In this document: positions 51,096-60,575 of the stretch, piece after piece
Position numbering within the stretch: position 1 is the first letter of the stretch
Layout: each line of letters begins with the position of its first letter
Origin: Flavobacterium sp.
GTDB lineage: Bacteria > Bacteroidota > Bacteroidia > Flavobacteriales > Flavobacteriaceae
Reading direction: 5' to 3'
Assembly (NCBI RefSeq): GCF_017744675.1
Contig: NZ_JAGIAV010000004.1
Span: 1,476,677-1,540,676 of the forward strand
DNA: 64,000 bases
The notes under the pieces: model-generated
The model's database searches: none
Told to the model about the DNA's origin: nothing
Seen by the model: the letters and a program-made list of their open reading frames with translations, nothing else
Program-made: the position numbers and the translations under genes

Positions 51096-52322
51096 ATGAA
51101 AGACTTTAATCCAGCAGATAAAATTCAGGATTTGCAATACTTTGGAGAATTTGGCGGTGTGAATCCGTCGATTTCTGATTCTTCTACTTATACTTTTTTA
51201 TCGGCAAAAACGATGTTCGATACTTTTGAAGGTAATATGGAAGGCTGCTATTTGTACTCACGCCATTCTTCGCCAAGTAATTTGTATCTGGACCAAGCTT
51301 TAGCGGCTATGGAAGGAACAGAAACGGCAAATGTTTCGGCTTCAGGAATGGGCGCTATTACACCTACACTTTTGCAATTATGCGGTGCGGGTGACCATAT
51401 TGTTTCAAGCCGAACCATTTACGGCGGAACTTATGCTTTTTTGAAGAATTTTACACCTCGTTTTGGTATTGAAACCACTTTTGTAGACATTACTAAACTG
51501 GATGTTGTAGAAGCTACTATTACTTCTAAAACTAAAGTTTTGTATTGCGAAACGGTAAGCAATCCGTTGTTGGAAGTGGCAGATATTCGCGGTTTGGCAG
51601 CAATTGCTAAAAAACACAATTTGAAATTAGTTGTAGACAACACGTTTTCGCCACTATCGGTTTCTCCTGCAAAATTGGGGGCTGATATTGTAATTCACAG
51701 TTTGACGAAATACATTAACGGAAGCAGTGATACCGTTGGTGGTGTAACGTGTGCTTCGAAAGAATTTATTAATTCGCTTAAAAATGTAAACACTGGCGCA
51801 AGCATGCTTTTAGGGCCAACAATGGACAGTTTGCGTTCTGCCAGCGTGATGAAAAACCTAAGAACGCTTCATATTAGAATTAAACAGCACAGCCATAATG
51901 CGCATTTTCTAGCAGATCAATTTGAGAGGGACGGTTTAAAAACGGTTTATCCTGGACTGAAAAGTCACCCGAGTCATGAATTGTATAAAACAATGATTAA
52001 TCCTGAATATGGTTTTGGAGGTATGCTGACCATTGATGTTGGATCTTTAGAAAAAGCTAATGAATTAATGGAATTGATGCAAGACCGAAATCTAGGGTAT
52101 CTTGCCGTAAGTTTAGGATTTTATAAAACTTTATTCAGTGCGCCTGGAACTTCGACTTCTAGTGAAATTCCGTTAGAAGAACAGAAAGAAATGGGATTGA
52201 CTGATGGTTTGATTCGTTTTTCTATAGGTTTAGACAACGACATTCAGCGCACTTACGAAATGATGAAAGCTTGTATGGAAGAGCTTGGAGTCTTAAAAAA
52301 GGAAACATCACTCTATAAATAA
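51096..52322 (+). CDS. Cys/Met-metabolism PLP enzyme (methionine gamma-lyase-like)
   Basis: This 408-aa trans-sulfuration-family enzyme has NVSASGMGAITPTLLQLC and the PLP Tyr/Gly region SSRTIYGGTYAFLKNF. VVDNTFSPLSVSP and the Schiff-base lysine in IVIHSLTKYINGSSD lie near 205, and FSAPGTSTSSEIP is near the C-terminus. It could be methionine gamma-lyase, cystathionine gamma-lyase or a synthase; the neighbouring divergent Lrp regulator favours amino-acid catabolism. A strong ribosome-binding site is absent, as usual in Bacteroidota, and the DNA just before the ATG is a dispersed repeat. Confidence 0.88.
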   Translation: MKDFNPADKIQDLQYFGEFGGVNPSISDSSTYTFLSAKTMFDTFEGNMEGCYLYSRHSSPSNLYLDQALAAMEGTETANVSASGMGAITPTLLQLCGAGDHIVSSRTIYGGTYAFLKNFTPRFGIETTFVDITKLDVVEATITSKTKVLYCETVSNPLLEVADIRGLAAIAKKHNLKLVVDNTFSPLSVSPAKLGADIVIHSLTKYINGSSDTVGGVTCASKEFINSLKNVNTGASMLLGPTMDSLRSASVMKNLRTLHIRIKQHSHNAHFLADQFERDGLKTVYPGLKSHPSHELYKTMINPEYGFGGMLTIDVGSLEKANELMELMQDRNLGYLAVSLGFYKTLFSAPGTSTSSEIPLEEQKEMGLTDGLIRFSIGLDNDIQRTYEMMKACMEELGVLKKETSLYK

Positions 52323-52349
52323 ATTTGCACCATTTTTTTTAGATTGTTT

Positions 52350-52387
52350 AAATCCGCTGGAGATTTTCTCTAAGCGGATTTTTTTTT
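52350..52387 (+). terminator. Terminator of the PLP lyase gene
   Basis: AAATCCGCT pairs with AGCGGATTT, with an inner GAGA/TCTC stem, followed by TTTTTTT. Confidence 0.8.
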
Positions 52388-52389
52388 AA

Positions 52390-52426
52390 ATTAAAAATCC
52401 GTTCTGAAGTATTCAGAACGGATTTT
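52390..52426 (-). terminator. Terminator of the DUF695 gene (reads leftward)
   Basis: AAAATCCGTTCTGAA and its inverse form a perfect 15-bp stem with loop GTA, just past the leftward stop. Confidence 0.7.
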
Positions 52427-52431
52427 ATTAT

Positions 52432-53526
52432 CTATTTAGCCTCAAAATGTCTAAACGATTGCCAGTATTTGTCTTTGTAAATGTCGTAGCTTATTTCAAA
52501 AACACCGCTGTATTTTTTAATTAATTCGTCAGCTATTTTAGAAGGTTTTCGGAAGTCTTTGCAGGTAAAAAAGATTTCTCTTTTATTAGCTGCTGTTTCT
52601 CTTCCTATGTTTAAATAACCTTCTGAATCTGGTAAACTACAGATAATTTCTTCTTCAATTTCATCTAGCAGCTTATATGTTTTTTCATCTGGCAATCCGC
52701 CGTTATCGCAATCATCAAAAGGAATTGCAATTATAAAAACCCACGGATGCGATGCTTTTTTATCCCATTCTAAAATAGTGGTATTAATTAAAGCCAAAAC
52801 AACTGAACCATCCTCTTTTTTTCCTTCAAAATTAGCATAACCATCGTTTTCTGAGTTATGTCGGGTTCCTTCGTATTTTTCAACAAATTCTTTTTCTCTC
52901 CAAATTAAATAATCTTTTAATTTTTCAATCGAAATTAATTCTTCAGAAACTTCTTCTGGACCTACAACGACTAGATTATCAATCAAAGTAACCGAATGTA
53001 ATTCTCCTAAGTAATTATCAAGAAAAATATATACGCCGTTGCTTACATTCGATTTTTTATGTTCGATAAAATGATCGTAAACAATTACCAAATCTATTTC
53101 GTCTGGATAATTTTCGTGAATGCGGGGATAAAATTTTAAGTTTTCTTTACTGAACTCAAAATCCTGATAAGTAATACTAACATTATTAATATCTGAAGCA
53201 GGTTTTAGCGCTGTAAATTTCCAACCGTTAATTTCAGGAGCAGTATTCACTAATTCTTCAATTACGTAAATGTTTCGGATTGCTCCATCTGGTGTTAGAA
53301 CTAATTCGGCAGTTTGATCATCGAACATTCCTGTAAGGAAATAGATTCCTTCGTGAATTTCATCCAGTTTTGGTGCCAATTTATCAAAAAAATCTTGATA
53401 TATATTTTGTCCATTTTGAACGGTTTTAAAAAACGCTTTTTCATTTGCCAAAAACCAATTCCAGAAATCATTATAAGACTCTATTGAAGCTTCTTTTTTG
53501 CCCAATATTTTATCAAGAAAACTCAT
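52432..53526 (-). CDS. DUF695-domain protein
   Basis: This 364-aa cytoplasmic protein starts at MSFLDKILGKKEASIESYND; the 20 upstream codons are hydrophobic and do not look like a real signal. The N-terminal half (FWNWFLANEKAFFKTVQNGQ) is a domain of unknown function. The C-terminal half fits DUF695 (HPWVFIIAIPFDDCDNGGLP, LLDEIEEEIICSL, KREIFFTCKDF). The combination is recurrent in Bacteroidota. Function unknown. Confidence 0.78.
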   Translation of the reverse strand: MSFLDKILGKKEASIESYNDFWNWFLANEKAFFKTVQNGQNIYQDFFDKLAPKLDEIHEGIYFLTGMFDDQTAELVLTPDGAIRNIYVIEELVNTAPEINGWKFTALKPASDINNVSITYQDFEFSKENLKFYPRIHENYPDEIDLVIVYDHFIEHKKSNVSNGVYIFLDNYLGELHSVTLIDNLVVVGPEEVSEELISIEKLKDYLIWREKEFVEKYEGTRHNSENDGYANFEGKKEDGSVVLALINTTILEWDKKASHPWVFIIAIPFDDCDNGGLPDEKTYKLLDEIEEEIICSLPDSEGYLNIGRETAANKREIFFTCKDFRKPSKIADELIKKYSGVFEISYDIYKDKYWQSFRHFEAK

Positions 53527-53660
53527 GTAGTAAAAAAATAAATTTAAAATTTTGTGAGAAACAAACTTAACGAAAAGCCCCTTCAAAACTTAAGAATATT
53601 TGTATAAAAATTAGAACAATTTAAAACGCTCTCAGCTAGAATGAGTTAAGTTCATAAAAA

Positions 53661-53757
53661 TTATTTCACGCAGATTTAAAAACATTACAGCAGATTAACT
53701 AGATTATTTTAACGTATAAATTATCTGCTCAAATCTCTTTAAATCTGCTTGAAATAA
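53661..53757. repeat. 97-bp mini-palindrome of the CACGCAGATTT family
   Basis: TTATTTCACGCAGATTTAAA (53661) recurs in inverse at 53738-53757 with one mismatch. It abuts the terminator of the permease gene. Confidence 0.75.
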
Positions 53758-53792
53758 AAAAGCCGTTTTAAGAATTTCTCAAAACGGCTTTT
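53755..53792 (-). terminator. Terminator of the amino-acid permease gene
   Basis: AAAAGCCGTTTT pairs with AAAACGGCTTTT around an 11-nt loop, 19 bp past the leftward stop. Its A-run overlaps the end of the adjacent repeat. Confidence 0.8.
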
Positions 53793-53810
53793 GCTTATAT
53801 CATTTTACTT

Positions 53811-55745
53811 TTAACTTATAACTTCAGTATTCAATTTACTATTTTTTCGGCTGTAGCCAAAGTAAATCAGCAGTCCGATTATTAACCAAACGGTAAAATA
53901 AATCCAGTTCCAAACGCTTAATTCGGCCATCATGTACAAACAGCAGATTAATCCTAAAAGCGGAATCAAAGAAAGATTTTTTCTAAAAGCCCAAACTGCT
54001 AATCCAACCAAAACGAATAAAAATATCCACATTGGAATTTTGTGTTTGAATAAACCAAAACCTGATTCATATTTAGCAGAATCCGCAATTGGAAGACCTT
54101 TTACAACTTCAGCATATTTCGCTTCGTCATCTTGGTATTGCCCTAATAAATGCTCTAAATCTGAGGTTTCAGCAGTTTTATTGTTTACCTCGATGCTTTC
54201 TAAATATTTAAAAACTTGCTCTGATTCTGATTTATCTAATGACGTTATAATTGAAGTCGCATCGTAAATCTGTGGCTCATTATTTATAAATGCCATTGTT
54301 GCCTTATTATTGAAAGCAAAGGCATAGTACAAACCAGCAATAATTAAAAGCGGTAAAATATATTTTGAATTGATGTAAGGCGTTTTGAATTTTCCTCTTG
54401 GAATTTCAGGTTTGTTTTGCAATACCAAAACACCAGCGCAAACCAATACAAAGGCGAATAAAGTCCCGATACTGCATAAATCGGTTACCATTGTCAAGTT
54501 TAAAAATAATGCTGGAACTGCTACTACAAATCCTGTTACAATCGTTGCAAATGAAGGTGTTTTAAATCTTGGGTGAACAGTTGAGAATTTCTTTGGCAAT
54601 AATCCGTCGCGGCTCATACTCATCCAGATACGAGGCTGACCCATCTGGAAAACCAATAAAACGCTTGCCATTGCAACTACCGCACTCACGGCAATAATAC
54701 CTGACATCCACTTTAAGTCTAATTTATCGAAAACAAATGCAAGAGGATCTCCAACATTTAGCTCGTGATATTTTACCATTCCCGTTAAAACCAAGGCTAT
54801 GGCAATGTATAAAATCGTACAGATGATAATTGCCCACATCATTCCGCGTGGTAAATCACGTTGCGGATTTTTACATTCTTCTGCTGTTGTAGAAATAGCG
54901 TCAAAACCAATATAAGCAAAGAAAACAGCTGACACTCCTTTTAAAACCCCGCTAACTCCATTAGGCGCAAACGGATCCCAATTGGTTGTGTCTACATAGA
55001 AAACACCAACTGCAATTACCAAAAGCACCACACAAAGTTTTATCACAACCATTAAGTTACTTGCATTACGAGATTCTTTCATTCCTCTGTAAACCAAAGC
55101 GGTAATCAAGATAATAATGAATAAAGCAGGTAAATCGGTCACAAAGTGAAACGATCCTATTGTTGGTGCGGTTGTCCAAGCTGTGTGAGCCTGTTGTAAC
55201 GCAATACTTAAATTTTCGAATGATTTTCCGCCTCGCATTAAAGCTTCGGCATCTTTAAAACCGTTTGAAGCGGTTAGGTAATCCATTTGAATCCATTGCG
55301 GTAAATGTATTCCGCCACTCTGGAGAAGTCCCGTAAAATAATCACTCCACGATATGGCGACAGTAATGTTTCCGACGGCATATTCCATAATTAAAGCCCA
55401 ACCGATAATCCAAGCAATAATTTCTCCAAAAGCCACATAAGAGTACGTGTAGGCACTTCCAGAAACGGGAACCATTGATGCAAATTCGGCGTAAGCAAAA
55501 GCAGCAAAACTACAAGCAAGAGCGGTAAAAAGAAACAAAAATATTACGGCTGGCCCTCCATCTGCACTCGCTTTTCCGATGGTGCTGAAAATTCCCGCAC
55601 CCACAATTGCAGCAATTCCGAAAGCAGTTAAATCTTTGGTTGTAAGGTGTTTTCCTAATGCCTCATGTCCATCTGCCTCATTCTTTGCAACCTGTTTCAG
55701 AATATCCTGCACTGTTTTTTTTCGGAATAAACTTGAAAATGCCAT
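53811..55745 (-). CDS. APC-superfamily amino-acid permease (cationic amino-acid transporter type)
   Basis: This 644-aa inner-membrane transporter starts at MAFSSLFRKKTVQDIL. The core has LTAFGIAAIVGAGIFSTIG (substrate/Na-site helix 1), AFAYAEFASMVPVSGSAYTY, FFAYIGFDAISTTAEEC and RIWMSMSRDGLLPK, typical of the CAT/YfnA group. A hydrophilic insertion of about 75-85 residues (INNEPQIYDATSIIT through GFGLFKHKIP) interrupts the C-terminal helices and is not usual for the family. The first 43 codons of the open frame (to 55874) overlap the promoter. Confidence 0.9.
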   Translation of the reverse strand: MAFSSLFRKKTVQDILKQVAKNEADGHEALGKHLTTKDLTAFGIAAIVGAGIFSTIGKASADGGPAVIFLFLFTALACSFAAFAYAEFASMVPVSGSAYTYSYVAFGEIIAWIIGWALIMEYAVGNITVAISWSDYFTGLLQSGGIHLPQWIQMDYLTASNGFKDAEALMRGGKSFENLSIALQQAHTAWTTAPTIGSFHFVTDLPALFIIILITALVYRGMKESRNASNLMVVIKLCVVLLVIAVGVFYVDTTNWDPFAPNGVSGVLKGVSAVFFAYIGFDAISTTAEECKNPQRDLPRGMMWAIIICTILYIAIALVLTGMVKYHELNVGDPLAFVFDKLDLKWMSGIIAVSAVVAMASVLLVFQMGQPRIWMSMSRDGLLPKKFSTVHPRFKTPSFATIVTGFVVAVPALFLNLTMVTDLCSIGTLFAFVLVCAGVLVLQNKPEIPRGKFKTPYINSKYILPLLIIAGLYYAFAFNNKATMAFINNEPQIYDATSIITSLDKSESEQVFKYLESIEVNNKTAETSDLEHLLGQYQDDEAKYAEVVKGLPIADSAKYESGFGLFKHKIPMWIFLFVLVGLAVWAFRKNLSLIPLLGLICCLYMMAELSVWNWIYFTVWLIIGLLIYFGYSRKNSKLNTEVIS

Positions 55746-55826
55746 ATATGTTTTTGCTATTATAAATTGATTTAATTCAGTCGTTCTGGTTTTATTTTGC
55801 AAATAATGCAAAAAATATCCTGATTT

Positions 55827-55834
55827 CAAATATA
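55827..55834 (-). promoter_or_regulatory. Probable -7 element of the permease gene
   Basis: On the minus strand TATATTTG fits TAnnTTTG, 81 bp before the start. TTTTGCAAATAATGCAAAA, a dyad, lies between it and the gene (55794-55812). Confidence 0.45.
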
Positions 55835-55869
55835 TAAAACGATTTTGTTTTTCTGTGATTTTTTTTCTT

Positions 55870-56100
55870 GCCACGAAGACGCTAAGACACTAAGTTTTTT
55901 TCGCCACTAATCCCTCGAATTATTTTCTAAAATCTTTATGTGTAAATTTTCTCACGCAGATTTGGCAGATAATGCAGATTTTGATTATGGCGAAAGATTA
56001 CGCAGATTTTTTAAATTTAAATCTGCAGGAATCAGCTTAAATCACTTTTAAATCTGCGTGAAATAAAAAATCTTTTTAATCCTTTTAATCTGTGGCTTTA
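55870..56100. repeat. Repeat-filled gap: GCTAAGACACTAAG, CGCCACTAATCC and a 110-bp CACGCAGATTT palindrome
   Basis: TCACGCAGATTT (55952) and its exact inverse AAATCTGCGTGA (56050-56061) bound a 110-bp element that contains further GCAGATT copies. TTAATCTGTGGC (ending 56096) is one arm of the repeat nested at 45.7 kb. The 426-bp gap has no gene. Confidence 0.65.
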
Positions 56101-56171
56101 AAAGACAAATGTAACATTTCTCAAAATGAGCTTACTAATACAAGTAGTATTTAATTTAAAGAATCATTTTT

Positions 56172-57332
56172 ATGGAAAAAATCACGAGACGTTCTTTTGT
56201 AAATAAATTTGGACTTGGTGTTGGGGCTTCAGTTGTCATGACTACACTTCCGTCTTTTATCACTGAAACAGAAAAGTTACATCAACCTTACACCGGAAAA
56301 AAATTAAATATTGCCTTATGCGGTTTAGGAAACTACGCTTCATTATTAGCTGAAGGACTTCAGGTTTCTGAATATTGCCAGCTTGCCGGAATCGTTACAG
56401 GAACGCCTTCTAAAGCCGAAACTTGGAAAAAGAAGTATAACATTCCAGAGAAAAATATTTACAACTATGAAAATTTCGATTCAATCGTAAAAAACAAAGA
56501 TATTGATCTGGTGTATGTTGTAACTCCAAACTCACTTCATAAAGAATTCACCGTTCGCGCTGCAAAAGCAGGAAAACATGTTATTGTTGAAAAACCAATG
56601 GCCATTACGGTTGAAGATTGCGAAGAAATGATTAAAGCTTGCAACGATAATAATGTACAACTGGCAATGGGTTATCGCTTGCATTACGAGCCGAATCATT
56701 TAGAAGTAAAACGATTGGGACAAGAAAAAGTTTTAGGGCAAGTTCGATATATAGAAGCTTCTCTAGGTTACAGCACTTATGATATTCATGACGTTAATAA
56801 ACCTGTCGATTTAGACGCTCGTAACGAATGGAGACTGACTAAAAAGTTTGCAGGTGGCGGTTCGCTAATCAATTTAGGCGTTTATTGCATTCAGGTTTCG
56901 CGTTATGTTTTGGGCGAAGAACCAATTGCGGTAACAGCTCAATTTGGAACCATAAACAACAAAAATAGATTTACACAAGTGGAAGAAAATATCACTTGGC
57001 AAATGGAATTTCCAAGCGGCGCCATTGCTAATTGCTGCAGTTCTTATGGTTTTGGCATTGATAGATTTCACGCTGCTGCGGATGAAGGTTTCTTCGAAAT
57101 GAGTCCTGCTGTGAGTTACGGACCCTTTGTAGGTAAACGATCTGACGGAAAACCATTTAATTTTCCTGTTATAAATCAGCAGCAAACTCAAATGGATGAG
57201 ATTTGCAAAGTGATTTTAGCCAACCAGAAACTCCCAAATCACATTACAGGTGATGAAGGAATTAAAGATGTCAGAATCATTAATGCTATTTATAAAGCTG
57301 CTGAAACAGGGAAAAAAGTTAGCCTGAAATAG
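56172..57332 (+). CDS. Gfo/Idh/MocA-family oxidoreductase with twin-arginine leader
   Basis: This 386-aa protein begins MEKITRRSFVNKFGLGVGAS, with the Tat motif TRRSFV followed by a hydrophobic stretch, so it is probably exported folded with its cofactor. The Rossmann site IALCGLGNYASLLAEG is near 47. VVTPNSLHKEF and HVIVEKPMA are near 117-133, and GGGSLINLGVYCIQVSRYVLGEE is near 235 (catalytic region; shown as a family pattern). The layout matches glucose-fructose oxidoreductase-like periplasmic enzymes. Sugar substrate unknown. Confidence 0.88.
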   Translation: MEKITRRSFVNKFGLGVGASVVMTTLPSFITETEKLHQPYTGKKLNIALCGLGNYASLLAEGLQVSEYCQLAGIVTGTPSKAETWKKKYNIPEKNIYNYENFDSIVKNKDIDLVYVVTPNSLHKEFTVRAAKAGKHVIVEKPMAITVEDCEEMIKACNDNNVQLAMGYRLHYEPNHLEVKRLGQEKVLGQVRYIEASLGYSTYDIHDVNKPVDLDARNEWRLTKKFAGGGSLINLGVYCIQVSRYVLGEEPIAVTAQFGTINNKNRFTQVEENITWQMEFPSGAIANCCSSYGFGIDRFHAAADEGFFEMSPAVSYGPFVGKRSDGKPFNFPVINQQQTQMDEICKVILANQKLPNHITGDEGIKDVRIINAIYKAAETGKKVSLK

Positions 57333-57339
57333 TTTTTTC

Positions 57340-57467
57340 GCCACGAATTCACGAATTATTTTTTTGGCGCAAAATATTTTTCGAATGATGAACTAACGAA
57401 TTACTCAAATTTTTAATTTGTGAAATCAGCGCAAAGTATAATTTGTGTAATTCGTGTAATTTGTGGC
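57340..57467. repeat. 128-bp imperfect mini-palindrome of the GCCACGAATT family
   Basis: It begins GCCACGAATTCACGAATTA (57340) and ends AATTCGTGTAATTTGTGGC (57467). Its last base is also the first base of the leftward stop codon of the next gene (CTA = TAG), so the repeat abuts the coding end directly. Confidence 0.7.
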
Positions 57468-60376
57468 TAACTTTTCAAACAGCTTCTCAAAATACTTACC
57501 GGATGTTGTGCCTCGCGACTTGTTCCATCATAAATTTGATGACGACAGCTAGTTCCCGCAGCGGCGATTTTTACATTCTCAGCTGTATTACGAACTTTTG
57601 GAAATAAAGTGTCCTCGCCCATTTGCATGCTCACTTGGTAATGTTCTTTTTCATAACCAAAAGAACCTGCCATTCCGCAACAGCCCGAATTGTAAATCGT
57701 AACCGTATTATTTTTAGGAAGATTCAGCATGGCGAAAGTTGCTTCAACCGAACTTAACGATTTCTGGTGGCAATGTCCGTGGATTTTAATCTCTTTAGTT
57801 TCTTCTGAAAAAGAATCGGCTGTGATTTTACCATCTATGATTTCTTTTTTGAAGAATTCTTCGATTGTAAAAGCGTTTCGGGATAATTTCTCAGCTGCTT
57901 CTTTGTCATCGGCTAAACGAAGATATTCATCTCTAAAAGTCAAAATCGCCGAAGGTTCAATTCCAACTAAAGGTGCATTTGCCAAGACCAAATCTTTAAA
58001 AACATTTACGTTATGATTGGCTATTTTTTTTGCTTCTTCTAGAAAGCCTTTTGAAAGATAGGTTCTTCCGCTTTCTTCATGATCGACAATTAAAACCTGA
58101 TAACCTAATTTCGTCAATAATTCGAAAGCATCGATTCCTATATTCACGTCATAATAATTCGTGAATTCGTCTACAAACAAATACAATCTTCCATTCGGGA
58201 AATCTGTTTGTGATGGTTTATTATTAGTATGCCATTTTCTAAAAGTCTTTTTCGCCAATAACGGAACTTGTCTTTCAGGTGCAATTCCCATCGTTTTTTT
58301 GACCAAAGACTGATTCGAAATAAAATTCGTAATCGCTGGAAATTTGCTTCCCATTTTGTTCAATTTGGCATTGTTGGCAAAAATCTTATTTCGGGTTGTA
58401 AATCCGTTTGCTTTTTGATATTGGTATAAAAACTCCGCTTTTAAAGTCGCAACGTCCACATTACTCGGGCACTCGCTTGCACAGGCTTTACAGCTTACAC
58501 ACAATTCAAAAACTTCGTATAATTCTTTTTGGTCGAATTTATTTTCTTTTTCAGAATACGTTAAATATTCTCGCAAAGCGTTTGCTCTCGCACGAGTAGT
58601 TTCCTTTTCGTTTCGAGTCGCACGATAACTCGGACACATTGCACCTCCGCCTGACGGCAGTTTTCGGCAATCGCCAGAACCGTTGCATTTTTCGGCAGCA
58701 CGCAAAATCCCTAAACTATCTGAGAAATCCTGAAAAGTTTTAATATCTGGTTCAACCCTTCCCGAAACGACACGATGATTCTCGTCCATTTTCAAAGCAT
58801 TTACAATCTTCCCAATATTCAAAACCGAATTAGGATCAAATGCCAATTTGATTCTTTTCAGCAATTCGTAATTTTTGTCGCCAATCATAAACGGAATAAA
58901 CTCTCCGCGCACAATTCCGTCACCGTGTTCCCCGCTTAACGAACCTCTATATTTTTTCACCAAATGCGCTACCTCTGTCGCAATGGTTCTGAACAATTTT
59001 AAATCGGATGTTTTCTTCAAATTCAAAACCGGACGAAGGTGCAATTCTCCCGCACCAGCATGCGCGTAATAAATCGCTTCTTGCCCGTGACGCAACATCA
59101 TCGCCGAAAACTCTGCAATATAATTTGGCAAATCGCTCAATTCAACCGCAGTATCTTCAATAGAATCGGCTGCTTTATCATCGCCAACAATACTTCCTAA
59201 AAGTCCAAGACCTGCTTTTCTCAGTTCGTTGGCTTTGTCAATATCATTTCCGTAGATTTTTACTCGAGCGTAACCAAAATTGTTTTTCTCTAAATCGGCA
59301 ATCAAAGCATCAGCTTGTTTTTCGGCATCTTCTAAGGTATGCGACGCCACTTCAAACAGCATAATCGCTTTTGGTTCTCCAACTAAAAAGAAACGGTTTT
59401 TAATGTGTTCACGATTGGTTTTCGTACAATCCAAAATCGTATCGTCGATCATTTCGCAAGTGTACAAATGATGTTTCATCGCCACCACAACCGATTCCAA
59501 AGATTCCTGAATCGTATGATAATGTCCAACAACCATAATGCTATGAGGCGGAGGCAAATCGTCAACCTTCAAAGTAACTTCGGTTGTAAAAGCCAAAGTT
59601 CCTTCACTTCCGCAAAGCAGTTTTCCTAGATTTATGGTTAGTTCGCTTCCTCCAAATAATTCCGATTTTAGCAAAATATCAACCGCATAACCTGTATTTC
59701 TTCTATGAATTTCTGGTTTCGGAAACTCTTTTACGATTTCTTCTTGAGCTTCTTTTATCGAAAGCTCATCATAAATCGTTTTGTATATTTTATTTTCTAA
59801 AGAATCGCCTTTTGTTTTTTCGATAAATTCAGCCGAAGTCAGGTCTTTAAAAACGACTTCAGAACCGTCGCTTAAAAGTGCTTTTACCTCCGCAATTTTA
59901 TCACGCGTCACGCCGTATCGAATCGAAGTTGTTCCCGAAGAGTTATTTCCCACCATACCGCCAATCATCGCTCGGTTTGAAGTTGAAGTAATCGGAGCGA
60001 AAAAAACGCCATGAGGCTTTAAGAATAAATTCAGCTCATCGCGAATTACGCCTGGCTGAACCGTTACGGTTTTCTTTTCGGCATTGTAAGAAATGATTTT
60101 TGTAAAATGCTTCGACACATCAACCACCAATCCATCTCCAACTGCTTGTCCTGCCAACGAAGTTCCTGCAGTTCTTGGCGTAATCGACAGCTTATGTTCT
60201 GCCGCAAATTGGATCAGCTTGGCAATATCTTCAGTCGTTTTAGGAATTGCTACCGCATTAGGTTTAATTCGGTACACCGAAGCATCTGTAGAATAAAGCG
60301 TTTTGTGAAGCTCATCGAATAAAAGTGTGCCTTCGAGACTAGCGGCTAATTGCTCTAAATGAGATTGGGTCAACAT
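57467..60376 (-). CDS. FAD-linked oxidase / Fe-S dehydrogenase fusion (YdiJ / D-lactate dehydrogenase type)
   Basis: This 969-aa protein would oxidise a 2-hydroxy acid such as D-lactate or D-2-hydroxyglutarate. The N-terminal PCMH FAD domain has ITPRTAGTSLAGQAVGDG and MIGGMVGNNSSGTTSIRYG (about 60-160). The FAD-oxidase C domain has YYAHAGAGELHLRPVL and LSGEHGDG. A 4Fe-4S ferredoxin part has CVSCKACASECPS near 635, and the CCG domain has CHQKSL and NSGCCGMAGSFGYE near 900. This combines GlcD- and GlcF-like parts in one chain, as in YdiJ. Confidence 0.92.
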   Translation of the reverse strand: MLTQSHLEQLAASLEGTLLFDELHKTLYSTDASVYRIKPNAVAIPKTTEDIAKLIQFAAEHKLSITPRTAGTSLAGQAVGDGLVVDVSKHFTKIISYNAEKKTVTVQPGVIRDELNLFLKPHGVFFAPITSTSNRAMIGGMVGNNSSGTTSIRYGVTRDKIAEVKALLSDGSEVVFKDLTSAEFIEKTKGDSLENKIYKTIYDELSIKEAQEEIVKEFPKPEIHRRNTGYAVDILLKSELFGGSELTINLGKLLCGSEGTLAFTTEVTLKVDDLPPPHSIMVVGHYHTIQESLESVVVAMKHHLYTCEMIDDTILDCTKTNREHIKNRFFLVGEPKAIMLFEVASHTLEDAEKQADALIADLEKNNFGYARVKIYGNDIDKANELRKAGLGLLGSIVGDDKAADSIEDTAVELSDLPNYIAEFSAMMLRHGQEAIYYAHAGAGELHLRPVLNLKKTSDLKLFRTIATEVAHLVKKYRGSLSGEHGDGIVRGEFIPFMIGDKNYELLKRIKLAFDPNSVLNIGKIVNALKMDENHRVVSGRVEPDIKTFQDFSDSLGILRAAEKCNGSGDCRKLPSGGGAMCPSYRATRNEKETTRARANALREYLTYSEKENKFDQKELYEVFELCVSCKACASECPSNVDVATLKAEFLYQYQKANGFTTRNKIFANNAKLNKMGSKFPAITNFISNQSLVKKTMGIAPERQVPLLAKKTFRKWHTNNKPSQTDFPNGRLYLFVDEFTNYYDVNIGIDAFELLTKLGYQVLIVDHEESGRTYLSKGFLEEAKKIANHNVNVFKDLVLANAPLVGIEPSAILTFRDEYLRLADDKEAAEKLSRNAFTIEEFFKKEIIDGKITADSFSEETKEIKIHGHCHQKSLSSVEATFAMLNLPKNNTVTIYNSGCCGMAGSFGYEKEHYQVSMQMGEDTLFPKVRNTAENVKIAAAGTSCRHQIYDGTSREAQHPVSILRSCLKS

Positions 60377-60575
60377 GTAAATGTGCTTTTTATAAAAATA
60401 TTTCCTGAAAAAACTCAGACCACAAAGATAAAAATATCGCAGGGCAAAACGATTCTATTTTGGGAATTTATCTAACAACTCCGTCATATTTTATAAAATT
60501 TGGAGCGAATCCTGTAATGCATTCCACTTACTAAAAAAGTAATTTTAAAATTTTACTTTTTTACGCCTAATTATT

